This document shows, one piece after another, positions 1 through 13,813 of a stretch of DNA of 64,000 bases; position 1 is the stretch's first letter, and each line of letters opens with the position of its first letter. The translations under genes were made by a program, and so were the position numbers. Below the pieces are notes generated by a model. That model searched no databases and was not told the DNA's origin. It worked only from the letters and a program-made list of their open reading frames with translations. The DNA comes from Nissolia schottii (Eukaryota; Streptophyta; Magnoliopsida; Fabales; Fabaceae). Location of the stretch: the NCBI GenBank assembly GCA_003254905.1, contig QANU01113210.1, positions 124,001 through 188,000 of the forward strand. Reading direction: 5' to 3'.

Positions 1-474
1 CCTTGGAGAGTTAGAGCTTTCCAAACCCTTGGCCTTTGTTTCGTAACAAATATCACTTTAGAGAATCTAAATTCACGTGACTATTTGGCTCTATTGGTAT
101 TACTACATTTGTGGTTATCTTGTTTCTTCGATTGTTGTCACAAGCATATGCATTTCATTGGTGATCTGCGTTGCTGGCATATAAGTTGGGTTGGTCTAGC
201 TTTACACATATAGCCTGACTGTTTATTATCTTCCTTCTCAAATAATTGTTCACATTTTTATTTTTGTATTTTCATAAATAATTGTTCACATTTTAAATCT
301 AAACAACACTATATATTTTCTTTACTATTAAACCCCTATTAAAGAAGCTTATTAAGAGAATAGTAGATGAGAGAGAAAATAGAAAGAAAAGTATTAAATA
401 AGAATAACTTTGTAAACTAATTCGGTTCTTAACAGCTGCTCTTCGATTCACGCTAGTATTCCTTTATACTCATT
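1..474. other. intergenic, no gene seen
   Basis: AT-rich sequence with no supported coding region, RNA gene or recognisable repeat boundary. Confidence 0.6.
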
Positions 475-903
475 TATTTTGTTAAATAAGTTTTTGTCTT
501 TAAATTTCGAATTTTGATTTTGCATTCTGTTAACTTTTTTAGTTTGAGTTCTCGATAAATTTTTTTCTTTTGGTTTTAGTCTCTCACGTTAAGTTGGAAC
601 ATCGCAAAACTAAGTTTTAACCGTAGTCAAACATGTTAAATATGGTTAAACGAGACTTAAATTATGGTCAAATTGATTCATGATTCAAACTGGTTTGACC
701 ATATTTGACCAATTTGACAACCATTAAAACTTTGTTTGACCATGTTTGATAAAATTAAAGTGAAACTCACCCAACTTTCATTTGCTACATTTTTTTTAAT
801 AGTCCAACTTAACATAGAGACTAAAATAATTTTTTTTATCAAGAAATCAAACAGAAAATTAATAAAGATTCAAAATTAAAATTGGTGATTTATTAAAATA
901 AAA
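475..903. mobile_element. MITE-like foldback element
   Basis: The left arm from about 478 (around GTTTTAGTCTCTCACGTTAA) matches the reverse complement of the right arm ending near 900 (TTTTAGTCTCTATGTTAAGT). The imperfect inverted repeat covers roughly 120 bp per side. The centre (about 690-740) is itself palindromic, with repeated TTTGACCAT words. There is no coding capacity. The 'TTTTAGTCTCT' terminal style recurs in other inverted-repeat elements of this window. The exact ends and target duplication were not resolved. Confidence 0.6.
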
Positions 904-3029
904 AAAAACATATTTAGCATTTGTTTTTTTATTTAAATTTTTGTAATAAACACATTCCTTCACGGCAATGGGGCATACATCAGCCCACATTGTTTTAGGC
1001 ATTCATTTTGTGGCCAGCTGTACAATCACCTGCTCCCCTGTGGCCACACAAATAATTTATATACTACAATAAAGAGGATTAATGAAAAACCTTTTTTTAT
1101 ATCCAACTTTTCTTCTTTCATCTTTATCCTCTTTAAAAAAATATGTGTAACTATTTTTTTTCTTGGGTTAAAAATGTCATTATCTTCACATCTACTCACT
1201 GTTTTTCACACTTCATTAATACAGTTTTCAAACTCATTTAACTAATCTTAACATTATTTTTAAACTTTTGTCCTATGAATCTATTTCAACATTTCTCTTT
1301 TTCTACTTGCTAATCTCAATTTTTTAAAATTAAGCAAGACCCTTCCCGTACGTAATTGAAATAGTTGCTAAACTCAATTAAAAATTCTATAGATTCAAGC
1401 CCCGCTAGTAATAAAATAAAGCTTAGTACTTGCTAAACTCAAATAAAAATTCTTTTGCACAATTATTTATAGTTATCAGAATCTATTTTATTAAAAAAGA
1501 AAAAGCTGTCAAATTAGACTCTCAATTTAACTAAATAGACTCGAAATCAACTGGTAGATCAAAACACCGGTACACTGAGTTTCTTTACATAAATAAATAC
1601 ATAAAAATAGAATTTAATTTAAATAAGGATTTGATTGAAATACAATAAATTAGTTTTACATTGTCATTTAATTATCTATCGATACATTAATAAATATAGC
1701 TGATTATTATAATCGTTATTTAAAAAGTTATCTAAATAAAATAAAGAGATTAATTTATATCCACGAATGATATAAATAGTTTTACACTATCATTTAATTA
1801 TATATTATTATTTAACAGACTTTTAAAATAATGAAAGAAAGACTTAATTTTGTTTATATGTAAGTACATAATTAAATATACATGTCAATGTATATAAATT
1901 AATCTTTAACATAAATTGATTAGCATATATTGTAGTGGGAGTGGAACGCACTCCATCTTTCCACGCAGGGGTTTGATTCGAGCAAGTGGAACAAGAACTC
2001 TCGGATAGTAAGGTGCTATTAGAAAGTGACAAATTGTGTCCATTTACGAGTCGAAGACTTTCTTGGAGACCAAACGTATCAATGTGGGTATCTATAGTGA
2101 CTGTGAAATTATGTCATGATTAACATGTACCATACAATAATTACATTTATAATTTTATGGTAATTAATATATCTATAAAGATAATACTGTAGAATGTTGT
2201 ATGAAAATGTTAAAATTTAAAGGAAAAAAAAATTATTGTAAGAGATTTAGATCTAATTAGTTATATCCAGTCTTATAGTAAAATTGGATTTATATCCCTA
2301 TAAACCTCATTTGCTACGTCGTATAAAGTCTGATAATATTAACTATTTTTATGAAATTAATTTTTATCACGCATTTGGGCGTAACTTAGGATAGTATAGT
2401 ATATTTAATCTTATTTAATTTTATCCTAAAATTATCGTATTAACTTATCAAACTTCATAAAGCCTGACTAGACTGAATAATATTATTCTGTCTTTTACAA
2501 TTCTAGATTAGCCTAGCTTTTTGGTTTTCTTTCTTTTTCCTCTAATCTAGTTGGCGTTCTCGCGTGACCCATGGGAGATACCATGGAGCCCTGCAACCAT
2601 TGCAAATTTCTATTCTTTTCTCTAGCTAGCTTGTTCTGAGTTTTATATAGCTCTAGTCAAAGGTTACATGGCCGGCAATTTTTTAATTTTTAATTTTGTA
2701 TTCTAAAGAACCTTACTATTAGAAAAATAAGGGTGACAACCCCCCAAACCACCTCGGTGTCGCTGGGTCCCCGTTTTTCACGATCTTGACATCATTTAAT
2801 ACATCATGAGTATTGGAAACAGAGCTGATGGAAGCAGGCGTAGATTTTATTATTGCCTCCACTCTTGAATATTTGCTCTTCTTTTTGTCTTGATATATTT
2901 TAAAATAATTTTTTTGTTTTTCAATTTGAATAACATGAATTATTTTCTTTAGTATATCTCTAGTGAAAGATAATATATGACAGAATTAATAAGGATAATT
3001 TTGTAAAGTATTATAAATTTTTCTTAACT
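904..3029. other. intergenic, no gene seen
   Basis: AT-rich non-coding sequence. A short diverged direct repeat (TTTTACA followed by TGTCATTTAATTAT or TATCATTTAATTAT) occurs near 1655 and 1780. No exon, RNA gene or complete transposon could be supported. Confidence 0.55.
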
Positions 3030-3435
3030 TTGAGAATTTTTAATGGTGGTTTCTCACCTATTTCATGGGATAAATACCTTATCTTACTTAATTTATTGAT
3101 ATTTAATAATTTTTATAATTATATTCATTGAATTTTGTTATTATTTGATGTTCTAATATGACATATTGATGAATTAAATGATTTAATGTGATAAATTAAT
3201 AATTTACAATACAATATTTATAAAGTGGTGCATCGTAAGCGCAAATGGTCCGCAAATCTCTAAACTTCTTATAAGTTAGCTCTTTCAATAATTTGGCTAA
3301 TGAAAAATTTATTACGATTATATAGAACATTAAATAATAACAAAATTTGATGAATTCAGCCGAAAAAATTATAAAAAAAATATATAAACTAAATAGCATG
3401 AGATATTTATCCCATGTGGTAAATAAGAAACTATC
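3030..3435. mobile_element. MITE-like inverted repeat
   Basis: TGGTTTCTCACCTATTTCAT near 3044 is mirrored by ATCCCATGTGGTAAATAAGA near 3410; both arms contain the ATGGGATAAATA word in inverted orientation. Weaker similarity continues inward and outward, so the element may be somewhat larger than given. No coding potential. Confidence 0.5.
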
Positions 3436-6400
3436 ATTTTTAATTATTTCTTTAATAACTATGGAAAATAGAAAGTGAACCGGGAGTAAATTTTGTTACC
3501 ATTTCCCTTCTTGAATAACTTTTCACCTTTTTATTTTAATATTTTCACCAATACTAATTGTCCACTCTCTATATTTAGACAACCTTAATTAATTTTTTTA
3601 TTATCATATCTTTATTAAATAAACTTATTATATGATTTTTTATTATTTTTTAATACCTGCATATAAATCAAAATGGACAGTTAATTAAGAAGGGAGGGAA
3701 TAATATAATAAAGAAAACTACAACATATTGAGGCAAGATTGTATCTAGATGGATTGCTGCGTCGGCCAAATTTTATCGAATAAATAGAATAGAGTATGTG
3801 CAGAAATTTGTTTCAGGTTGTTTTGGTGTTGGTTTTTGGGTGTGCTCTTTTCCCTCCATAGGTACATTGTTTGGGGCGATTTTTAGCTATCACTCTGGGA
3901 CATGGGACATGATTGCAGGTATTTTCACACTAAATCATATTCAAGTTACAACATTTCTTTTCGTGTTAGATATATATAACACCAATTGTAAAAAGTTTGA
4001 TCTTGAAGTCCACACCTGTAAATGGTTTAAAAACACCAACAGCTAAGTACATTTCATTAGAGAAAATGGAAATTACAGTGCAAAAATTCCTTCGGCTATG
4101 AAGCACTCGATCATATAGTAGCAAATAGGAACTTCAAAGCTATATATGCACACCAAATTGAATCATATAATGAACTTGGACAATTGATGATTTGGTAAGG
4201 AAATGTTAAAGTAGTGATTTAGAAATGGGAAATGTGCAGATAAAATTAAAACACTATCCTGCTGCACCATCATTTAACTCATGCCAACAAGGAAAAGTCT
4301 TTTTGCTCAAGCACTATTGTTGACCTGGCACACAAGAAAATAATGCATACAGATTTATTTCACTATTTCCTGGTCTAATTGTTAACATGAGTACACAACT
4401 TGCTGCAATGGTAAGTGTGAGGTTACAAGCTCAACTTCTAAGTCCTTTAGTATTTTTTTTCTCATCAATATAGAAATGAAGAGATAACTAATATGTAAAA
4501 CCATAAATGTAAAAGACTCGCCACTAGTATTTTTATTTTCCATCAATCAGAACGAAAGTTGTTTTTTTTGTGTTACTTGGCTCCTAACACTCCCAAACCA
4601 CAAGACATGCCACTAGTATGCAGGTATGAATATGTTCAGGTTTCACTGGTAAATTATTTATCAATAACCAAAAATTGCACATTCTATTTCAATCATAGGA
4701 CACTTAATTACTTGCTTACTAAATTGCAACATGTTCATCAAGCATAATGTAATGCAAATGACAACAAAGAAGGGAATAAATAAACGAGAAATATAAAATT
4801 AGAATCACAATAAACAACTCTCAATCATTGAAAAAACTGACTAAAGAGTACATACCTTAATTATAAAGAGAGATGATGTAATGCCCTACTTTATGTGACA
4901 CCTATACATGTATAGGAAATATTCAGATGGTACTTGGCAGTAGCTTTTTAACACAATAATTAAGTAATTAGTAGAAAACTAAAGAAGTGAAAATGAATGA
5001 AGGAAGGAATGGAATGAGATGAGATGAGATGAGATGAAATGAGAAGCATATATAAATTTATGAAACGCTATAATGCCTACCATTACTAAAAGGTACAAAA
5101 TCAAAGTAGCAAATCCAATCATTATTGAAACTCTCATATCCTATTTGTGCATCTAGAGAATATCTAATTAAGCAAAAAAAAAAAAAAAAAAACTTAGTTA
5201 AGGCATTTCATCAAATACGTTTTGGTCAAGCAACATGATGCAAACCAAATTAAAGCACAACACAATAACATAATCATAATTAAAATCCAAAACAGGCTTC
5301 TCCGATCTTCCATCATCTTTCATCAACATCACTCACGGTTCATTCACTCACTCACTCTCACTCTCTTTGTTCTCCAACTTCGTTCATTCATCACGTGCTC
5401 AAAGAGAGAGAGAAAGAACATAATCAGTACCTGGCGTGTGTCTTCTCATCTTCATTTAGCGTTTTGGTGGTGGTTGGCTGTGGTCGGCGGCGGGTAATAT
5501 ACTCGTTTTGGGTGATAGCATTTTTGTTTTTTAGTGGGTGAGAGATAGCAGCAATGTGTATTTGTTATTTGTTTAGCCCTTTTTTTTGGGTACAAAAATG
5601 GGGCCGATGCTCAGAGAGAAAGGAAAGCTAAATTTTAGCTTAGTGGAAAACAAAACGGAGCACCATCTTTCAAGAGTTGGATCAGGTTGTGGTTTGCTAG
5701 CCTCTGTTTGGTGAGATAATATTTACTTTGTTAAAAAGATTTTTTGTCCAATTACAGCAACAAAATCGCAGGCCTAATTGGGTGAGAAAAAAGTTATTTT
5801 TTGGTCTGTTGGTCTATTTTTGTTTTGTATTAAAGAGCTTTATATTTTTGGAGTCAACATAAAAATATGTTACTTTATGGGCCTATTTAGATGATATTTT
5901 TTTGGTGTTGGATGAGCAAAAAAAATTTAGCAACGGAGACTCATCGCTATTTCGTCGCTATTTTCTAAATTTTAGTAAGGAAATGTTATTCCGTTGTGAA
6001 TTCTCTCGCTAACACAAAATATAGTAACGGATTGCGTCTCCACCGCCAAGGATATTACATGATTTGAGGACAATTAGCCAGCGAGAATACGAGACTCGTG
6101 TTTAGTTTATTCTTGGATTATGCAAGTGTAGGCATATGAGAGAAAAAAAATGAAGGGCCTAATCATAGTTAAGATTGAATTTGAATACACTAATATTATA
6201 AAAGAGTTTTATGTTATCATGTTCAATCATATGTTAGAAAATTTAAATGAGTTGAAAATTTGTGTTCACTTATCAAAAATAACGGGTCACTTGCCTTGCT
6301 CCAACGGCCTGAGCCTGTTTTTTTTCATCCCTACATCAAAATGTCATCAATAATCAATAAATATTAAAAAAAAGTTTTGTTAACAAGTGTTAATAAAAAG

Positions 6401-6897
6401 TTTTAGGTGTTTTAACGTATGCATTGAAAACATCAAAAGTTAACATTTTCAATAAAACAAATTTTCTTTAAACTTTTTAACAAATGCCCTTGGAGTACTT
6501 ATTAACTTTTCAAAAAATATAAAACAAAAAATACACATTAAAAAAATTGTTCCCCCCAAAACTCCACAGTTATTCTAAGTTTCCCTCTCGGCAAAAACCT
6601 TTTGTTGCCCAAAACCCCAATTGCGCTCAAATTCGTCTCACGGTCTCGCCTTTCCACAAATCCCTATCTTGCCTTTGCTTCTTCTTCTTTTCCACCTTCA
6701 CCTTTGTGTCTACAAATTAGTGTTAGTGTTTCTCTCCTCTTGCAAAATGGCTTTTTCGAGCTTTTAGGCTACGTTTTTGTTAAAACTCAAAAAACTTTTT
6801 CACTAGTTTTTCTTCGATGAATTGAAGTCAAATTTGACAGCTTTTGTAGGTGAATTTAGTGCAAACTCGACCACAACATAGATTCCGTGGAATTTTG
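3436..6897. other. intergenic, only a short simple repeat
   Basis: No supportable gene. A (GAGAT)5 microsatellite lies at about 5016-5035. Short open frames here (for example 3798-4046 and 5222-5497) have no recognisable domain and look like chance openings. Confidence 0.55.
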
Positions 6898-8548
6898 TAA
6901 GCTTATTGTGCGCTGGGAGGGAATTGATCGATTTGCACTTCGGTGAGCCCAACCGGCTTGGACTCAAGCCCAACTCCCTTCTCAACTCTTTTTATTAATA
7001 CAACAACTACTAAAGGATATATAAACACTTAAAAGATTTGTGATCTAACCAATGTGGGACTAGAGCTTTTCAAATACACAAGCTTTAATTTACTTGTGGA
7101 TTTGGTTGTCCATGAACACACACTTGGATCCTAAATTTCAGCTGTGAATTCTCATGGAAGACCACTATAATTAATTTCCCAAAAATAACATACAGCAAAA
7201 TGAAAAAGATACATAAATAATGGAGATAGAAATATGGAAACACCGAATGGCCATGGTGATTGTCCACATTCACAAAGTGCCAGACATCACAGGCGCACCA
7301 TAGTGGCCCTTCACATGTGACTCTCAAATTTGTCTCTCCCAAGCTTTAGATTCAAAATTAATCTCTTTTATTTTTTCATCATGCCGGTTCTTCTTTCGTA
7401 CCATTTCTCAGTTTACCCATTTTCTTGTTAATGATCGATGCTAATTAGTATTCTCTTCGTTTCATAATGATTGTCCATTTTTTGCTTTTAAGTTTGTCAT
7501 TCACTTAATATATTTAGTTACAATTGTATATATTATTAGAAATAAAATTATTATATTTTTAGTCCATAAATGACGGAAATTAAAACAAGATTGGATAAAG
7601 AAAGAGTTTTGCTAATAAAGAAAGCTGAAATTTAGGATCAAAGCTTGTGTATTTGAAAACCTCTAGTCCCACATTGGTTAGCTCACAAACCTTTTAAGTG
7701 TTTACATGGTTATCAAACTCGCGAGTTTAAGCAAACTCGTGGAGCCTCTGTAAACTCGGATCGTAAACTATGATCGTAAACTCGTACGAGTTTACCTATT
7801 ATTAAAAAAATATTTTAAAAAATTATTATGCTACAAAAATATATTTAATAAAACTTGAAATTCATAAATACATTTATCTCCATAACAAAGCACAAATAAA
7901 GATGAAATATATGAGTTCTAAGTTTAATTCATACATAATACATAGTATTGACTACTGAACATCACAAGAATCGAATTTGTGACGATGATGTCTTCAATCT
8001 AGAACACTAAAGCACAAATAGCAATGCAGAGGTCACGCACCCTGGTGGGAAAGATCCCTGAGCAAAGGATGAAATACATACGACGGATTAGCGACGAAGT
8101 ACAAGCAACGACGGAGCACAACGGAGCATGATTGTAGGCGCAACTGTAAATGATAACCCTAAAATACCTAAATGACCTAAATCTAAAAACTCATAGTTAT
8201 GAAAAACAATATCAAACTTGTTTTGTTTCTTAAAAAAAAAAAACACCTGCCCGTGTGGTAAACTCGTAAAATTGGGAGTAACTCGCGATTTTATGCGAGT
8301 TTACTCGAGTTTACCCAGAAACGAGTTTACATGCGAGTTAGCTCGATTTTACAACCTAAACTCGTAAAATCGTACGATTTTACGTGTTAAATCGCGATTT
8401 TAATAACTATGAGTGTTTATATACCTTTAGTAGTTGTTGTATTGGTAAAAAGAGTTGAGAAAGGAGTTGGGCTCGCACGCATGAGGCCAAGCCGTTTGGG
8501 CTCTTTGAAGTCCAAATCGGTGGATTCCCTCCCCCCGCGCGCACGATA
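6898..8548. mobile_element. inverted-repeat element, disrupted by a nested insertion
   Basis: The left arm (about 6898-7087) and right arm (about 7637-7704 continuing at 8412-8548) are inverted copies. TGTGGGACTAGAGCTTTTCA in the left arm is matched by the complement near 7655-7680, and the left-arm run AGCCCAACTCCCTTCTCAAC is matched near 8455-8475. The right arm is split by a separate element (7705-8411). The interior, 7088-7636, shows no recognisable gene. The element family is not identified. Confidence 0.65.
7705..8411. mobile_element. non-autonomous hAT-like element (nested)
   Basis: It is bounded by the 8-bp direct repeat AGTGTTTA at 7697-7704 and 8412-8419. The terminal inverted repeats begin CATGGTTATCAAACTCGCGA and, at the other end, CATAGTTATTAAAATCGCGA in complement. 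The flanking arm of the host inverted repeat is contiguous once this segment is removed, which supports a precise insertion. An 8-bp duplication and CA-type ends fit the hAT superfamily. No transposase is visible in the 707 bp, so it is a MITE-scale derivative. Confidence 0.75.
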
Positions 8549-10462
8549 AAGAGCGTCCTAGCCTTTTTTGCAAAATTTTTTTTTTATTTTTGCAGGTTTG
8601 AAAATGAGGACAATTTCGTAATAATTTAGAACAGTAATGACAATAGAGAAAAAAAATCTTCTTCCCGCCATCCTGGTAAGGATCCCAATTCAAGTCAACT
8701 TTTGTTTTTTAAAAAATTTAAAGAAGTAAAACAAGGGCAAAAATGTTGCATGTCACATATTCACGATATCCAAGCAAACAACAACCATTACTTGTTTGAA
8801 TAAAAAACATAAACACCAATTTATAGTTATAAATCAGAAAAAACCGACTACAAGTTTATATCTGAAAAAAGAAACCAATCTATGCGGAAACATAAGCAAC
8901 AAATCATAGATTCGGATTAGATAGAAAACAAATCCAAGCTCAGATCTAGGGGGGAAATGGGTGGAGGGAGTTATTGAATACAATTATGGATGTGAGTATC
9001 GATACAATATGGTACAATATGTAAATATGATAATTTTATAAATCATAAAATATGAATACGACAATATATATTAAATAAAAAGATTTTAGTTTTACATATA
9101 ATATTAAATATTTATAATAAGTTTAATTATAATCTTACAAATGAAAAAATTGAAAAAAAAATGTCTAAGGCAACAATATTAAGGCAAATACGTATACAAT
9201 ATGCAATCCGAGAAAAAAGGTATTTAACCATCATAGAATCAACCAATAATTTGAATTAAGCATATAGACGCACATCATTGTAACCACGATCAGCCCTGCC
9301 ATTTATTTTACAAATGAGTTAATGCCGAATTAGGTTCTTGAAAAACAAGTTGTATTGTTCTCATTAGTCTTCAAAAGAAAGTGTTTTCTCATAGTTGTTG
9401 AAATTTTTAAACATCGATCACATTAATTTCTGCTACACGTATACCAAAAACTATATATCATACATACACCTCGTACTTATATATATAAAGTTTGTATTTT
9501 AACTCATGTAATGTTTTTGCACTTAATTAAATATAGTTGAGAGTATCATTTGTAAGTTTGTAATGTTTGTGCATTCGTGAGAATAAAGTTTATGCATTAT
9601 TAATGGTGTATGTATAAGTGTACATGTAACATTATTGTAATTATTTTATCGACAAGTAACATGACAAAAGTTGGGGTGTCTGTTATCTCCCATTCCTCTC
9701 CTTATCACCCCGATTACCTCTCTCATCTCTCCCAGTCACATTAGAACGCAACTACGCCCATAACCCACCTCATCTCTCCACTCATTTCTTCTTCCTCCCA
9801 ATCATGAGCTTCACCCACATCAAAGATATTTCTGTTTATATTTTTTTTTTCTTTTGTCTAGAAAATGGCATAGAAAGGAGACGGATCACCTCATGTGAGA
9901 TTTTCACATGACCATATCAACCATCGATTAAGTATGTAGTCTTTAAATTGAGCTCCACAAATAAACACAATTAATGATAAAGATCTACACATAACAAATT
10001 CATATGGAAATCTTACATGAAATGATTCACTTTTGAGTACATTGTTTATCTTTAGTGGCTATACGCTAATTGGGGGTTGTTCACCGAATAATATTTAAGA
10101 GTTCTAACTTATCAATCTACTAATCAACCTACTCACTCATCAACCAATTCTTCTGCCGAGATTCGAAACTAATTTGATAAAATTTTCAGTTGATCATCAG
10201 CAGCATACGAAAAATATCTAAGAATATTGATCAGGCAAGGAGACACATCTTGTACCTGCTGTCATCATTGCGTCGAAGAAGTCTTCAAGTTGTTAATTAC
10301 CATTTTTTTTTTTCATGTTTGAATCGCAGCTTAAAAGCTCAAAATGGGCCAAGAGTTTCTGGCATCTCACCCCCTACCTCATTGGTTGCCAGAGCCATAT
10401 GTTTCCACGTTCTATAGAAGCTAGTCAGTGGGGCAAAAAAGATAATATTGCAGCTAATAACC
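8549..10462. other. intergenic upstream of first P450
   Basis: AT-rich, without supported coding sequence. The last few hundred bases should hold the promoter of the P450 gene starting at 10463; I cannot point to a convincing TATA box. Confidence 0.5.
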
Positions 10463-13287
10463 ATGGATTATCTTGCACTTGTCCTGTTAATTTCCTTTGT
10501 ATGGGTAAGCATTCATGTTCTCCTGTCCAATTTAGGCATCAAATTAACACCAAGATCCCCCAAACTCCCACCAGGGCCTAAACCTTTTCCCATCATAGGG
10601 AACATCTTAGAACTTGGCACCCATCCTCACAAAGCACTTGCCAAGCTTTCTCAAACTTATGGACCCATAATGAGCCTTAAGCTCGGTACCATAACCACAA
10701 TAGTCATTTCCTCTCCACAATTAGCAAAAGAAGCACTCAATAAAAATGACCAAATCCTCTCTAACAGGAAAGTCCCTGACGCTGTTAAAGCACTTGATCA
10801 CCACATGTTCTCAATGGTATGGCTGCCGCCAACAGCGCAGTGGAGAAATCTTAGGAAACTATGTGCAACCAAAGTGTTCTCTTCCCAAAAGCTTGATTCT
10901 ACGCAAGCTCTTCGCCAAAGGAAGGTGCAAGAATTGATGGATCATGTCAAGGAAAAGTGTGATAAAGGTGAAGCTTTGGATATCGGCGAGGCTTCGTTTA
11001 CGACCGTGCTTAATTCCATATCAAACACTTTCTTCTCTTTAGATCTGGCTCATTACACTTCTGACAAGTCCCAAGAGTTCAAGGACATTATTTGGGGTAT
11101 CGTGGAAGAAGCTGGAAGGCCTAATGTTGTGGATTTTTTCCCAATCTTTCGTTGGCTTGATCCGCAGGGGGCGCGCGCAAGAATGAACAGTTATTTTGAA
11201 AAGGTAATTGCTGTCTTTAATGACCTTGTAGAAGAGAGATTGAGCACAAGAGCCTTAGAGAAAGAGTCCAAGACGTGCAAAGACGTGGTAGATTATATGT
11301 TAGAATCCATGTTGGAAGACAATTCGCAGATGAGCCGCTCTCAACTATTGCATTTAATTTTGGTTAGTATCATTTTGATTACCAAATTTAAGCTTTTTAT
11401 TTTTTTAATATCAAAATAAATAAATAATCAAGGTCATTTCGTTTATATCGTGAAAAAAAGAAAAGATATGTTTATAAAAATTTGTATAAACCATAAAGCC
11501 AATATGCACGTACAAACGAAGATTTCAATTAGTGTGAAATTACATCATTTTCCAAATAAAGATGGTGTCAACGTTTATAAAAAAAGTATATCCACGTTTG
11601 TTAAAAAGTATTTGTTAAAAAGTATTAACATGTGATATTTTATAAAAGTTTATACTTTTTGAATGCGTCAATACTTTTTAAAATGTTGATACATTTTTCT
11701 AAAAGTGTTGACCTTTTTTTTTTTTTTTTAAATGTTGATACCCTTTTCTTTGAAGTTGATACTCATGTGACGAGTGAGTTTAACGCAAAAATGGGAGAGT
11801 GAGAGTATAGGAAATAAAGTCTGACTTAATGCAGAGAGAATATGTTTGCGAAATTGAAAAATAATAACTTTGATATCTCTTTTAACAAGTGTTGAAACAT
11901 TTGTTGATGACAATTGATAGATTTTAGAACAACTCCTGATGCCTTGGTAAAAAAAAAAAAAAACTCATTTTGTCATTTTACTCATTTTTTATAACTTTTT
12001 TTTTATAAACTATAATATTTTAATATGTTGATACTTTTCTTTTAAATGTTGATACATTTTTTCTATAAAGTTGATATCCATGTGGCAAGTGAGATTCATG
12101 CGGAGGAACGCAAGTAGAGGAGAGAGAGAGGTTTGAATTTAATGCTTCATACATATTACATAAATCTCTCATCATTACACTAATTTTTATGGCTTAAACT
12201 CATTTAGTCTTTTTCCTATTATTTTATACGGTGGCACGTATTCACTGTGATGTGCACAAAACAGAATTCTAAGGCATGCGATATCCAATATTTTGTTTAA
12301 CCCAGCTATACCTAGAGTTACAACTCCACTGTAAGGAGTCGAATGGCTACATTTTCAAAACGTTACTTGTCTTTTCTTTAGAAGAAGAAAATATCTTAGT
12401 CAGATTGTTAATATATCCCATAAAAACTATATTCAAGTCTAATTTTTAAACTCTTTAAACTTTATTTAAATCAATCTCAAAACTTCTCAAAGCATATTTT
12501 TCTTTTATTGTTTAATTCTCTAATGTTACAATAAAAATAATTCCTTTTTTCAGCCCTAATTAAGTAACTAACTAGCCAACCTTTAATGATCCTAATTCTG
12601 AATTAAAGGGCCTACTAATAATGGATCTTAACAGTATCAATGCATGCCATCATTTGAGTTATTACAATTTAATGTTATCAGGATTTATTTGTGGCCGGAA
12701 TTGACACAACTTCAAGCACCACAGAATGGGCAATGACAGAGCTACTAGATAACCCAGATAAACTAGAAAAGGTTAGAAAAGAGCTTCAACAAATCCTTGG
12801 CAAAGGTGAACAACAAATTGAAGAATCACACATATCAAAGCTTCCTTTCTTAAGAGCAGTGGTGAAGGAAACTTTACGCTTGCACCCGTCCGTTCCAATT
12901 TTGCCGCACAAGTCAGAAATTGATGTTGAGCTATGTGGCTTCACGGTGCCTAAAAATGCACATATTCTAGTTAATGTGTGGGCCATGGGGAGAGAATCAA
13001 CTATTTGGACAAACCCAACTGAATTCATGCCTGAAAGATTCTTAGAGAGCGAGATTGATTTCAAAGGCCAAGATTTTGAGCTGATTCCCTTTGGAGCTGG
13101 AAGAAGAATTTGTCCTGGATTACCATTTGCATATAGGATTGTGCACATTATGTTGGCTTCTCTTTTATATGCCTATGATTGGAAGCTCCCGGATGGACTA
13201 AAAGAAGAGGGCATTGATATGTCTGAGAAATATGGTATTACATTAAATAAGGCCAAACGTCTACATGCTATTCCCATTCATGCATAA
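10463..13287 (+). CDS. CYP76-type cytochrome P450 (copy 1), two exons
   Basis: Exons are 10463-11362 and 12682-13287, joined by a 1,319-bp phase-0 GT-AG intron, giving 501 residues, the usual A-type plant P450 length. The start is the ATG in the CCATGG context; the frame stays open upstream but without another ATG. Visible features are an N-terminal hydrophobic ER anchor (residues 1-25), the PPGP hinge (36-39), a C-helix WRNLRK, the I-helix AGIDTT (305-310), the K-helix ETLR (363-366), PERF (417-420) and the heme loop [10 protein letters not shown] (437-446) with Cys444 as the heme ligand. CYP76 enzymes are ER-bound monooxygenases that hydroxylate monoterpenols and other small lipophilic compounds using NADPH-P450 reductase. 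Family assignment is by recognition; substrate and subfamily are unknown. The intron carries diverged TGTTGATAC-rich direct repeats (about 11650-11780 and 12010-12110). Confidence 0.93.
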
Positions 13288-13813
13288 AGGCAGAGCATGC
13301 ATGAGATAAAAATAAGAGGTAAGTAGCGACCACATCCATTGGATTTCATGATATAGCTAAAGGCTGCTTAGTGTTATGTTATTGTCATCCCATGTATGAC
13401 CCTCTCTCTTTATTTCACAACCCCACAATAAGCAACCATCCATTCCATCAGTCAAACATGCAAAAATGTGGCTGACAAGGTGTGGAAGAAGCCGGTGATA
13501 GTATAGAAAGGGGGTGAATGAAATTAAGGTGTGAGAAAAAATGATCTGCAAAAGTTTGGAATATAATCTCAACCATTGATGTTTTTAAATGGATTCTAAG
13601 GGTTGATATTGAATGGGTCATCATGGACCCCAAACATTATGTCTCCATATAAAAAGCTACCCTAATTTGGGGCTTTGCAAAATTTGCGGTGGGGTGTAAA
13701 AATTCACGCAAGTTTGGAATTTAATTTAGTGCTATATCATAAAATTTAAAGAGGGTGTGATTGCTAATTCATCAAGGCAGAGGGCATATGTATAGTTTTT
13801 TTTTTTTTTTTTT
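13288..13813. other. 3' flank of P450 copy 1 up to the gap
   Basis: Presumed 3' UTR and spacer. It ends in a poly-T run (about 13797-13813) immediately before the N block. No further coding sequence seen. Confidence 0.5.

Noticed and set aside
3798..4046. Open frame containing GTLFGAIFSYHSGTWDMIAG before a GT
   Set aside because: It looks mildly exon-like, but I recognise no family and found no partner exon, so I left it out of the gene list.
12786..13148. Minus-strand open frame of 120 codons opposite P450 exon 2 (likewise 19400-19738 and 28718-28954)
   Set aside because: They are complementary shadows of conserved P450 exons, recurring wherever the exon recurs, and have no independent motif.
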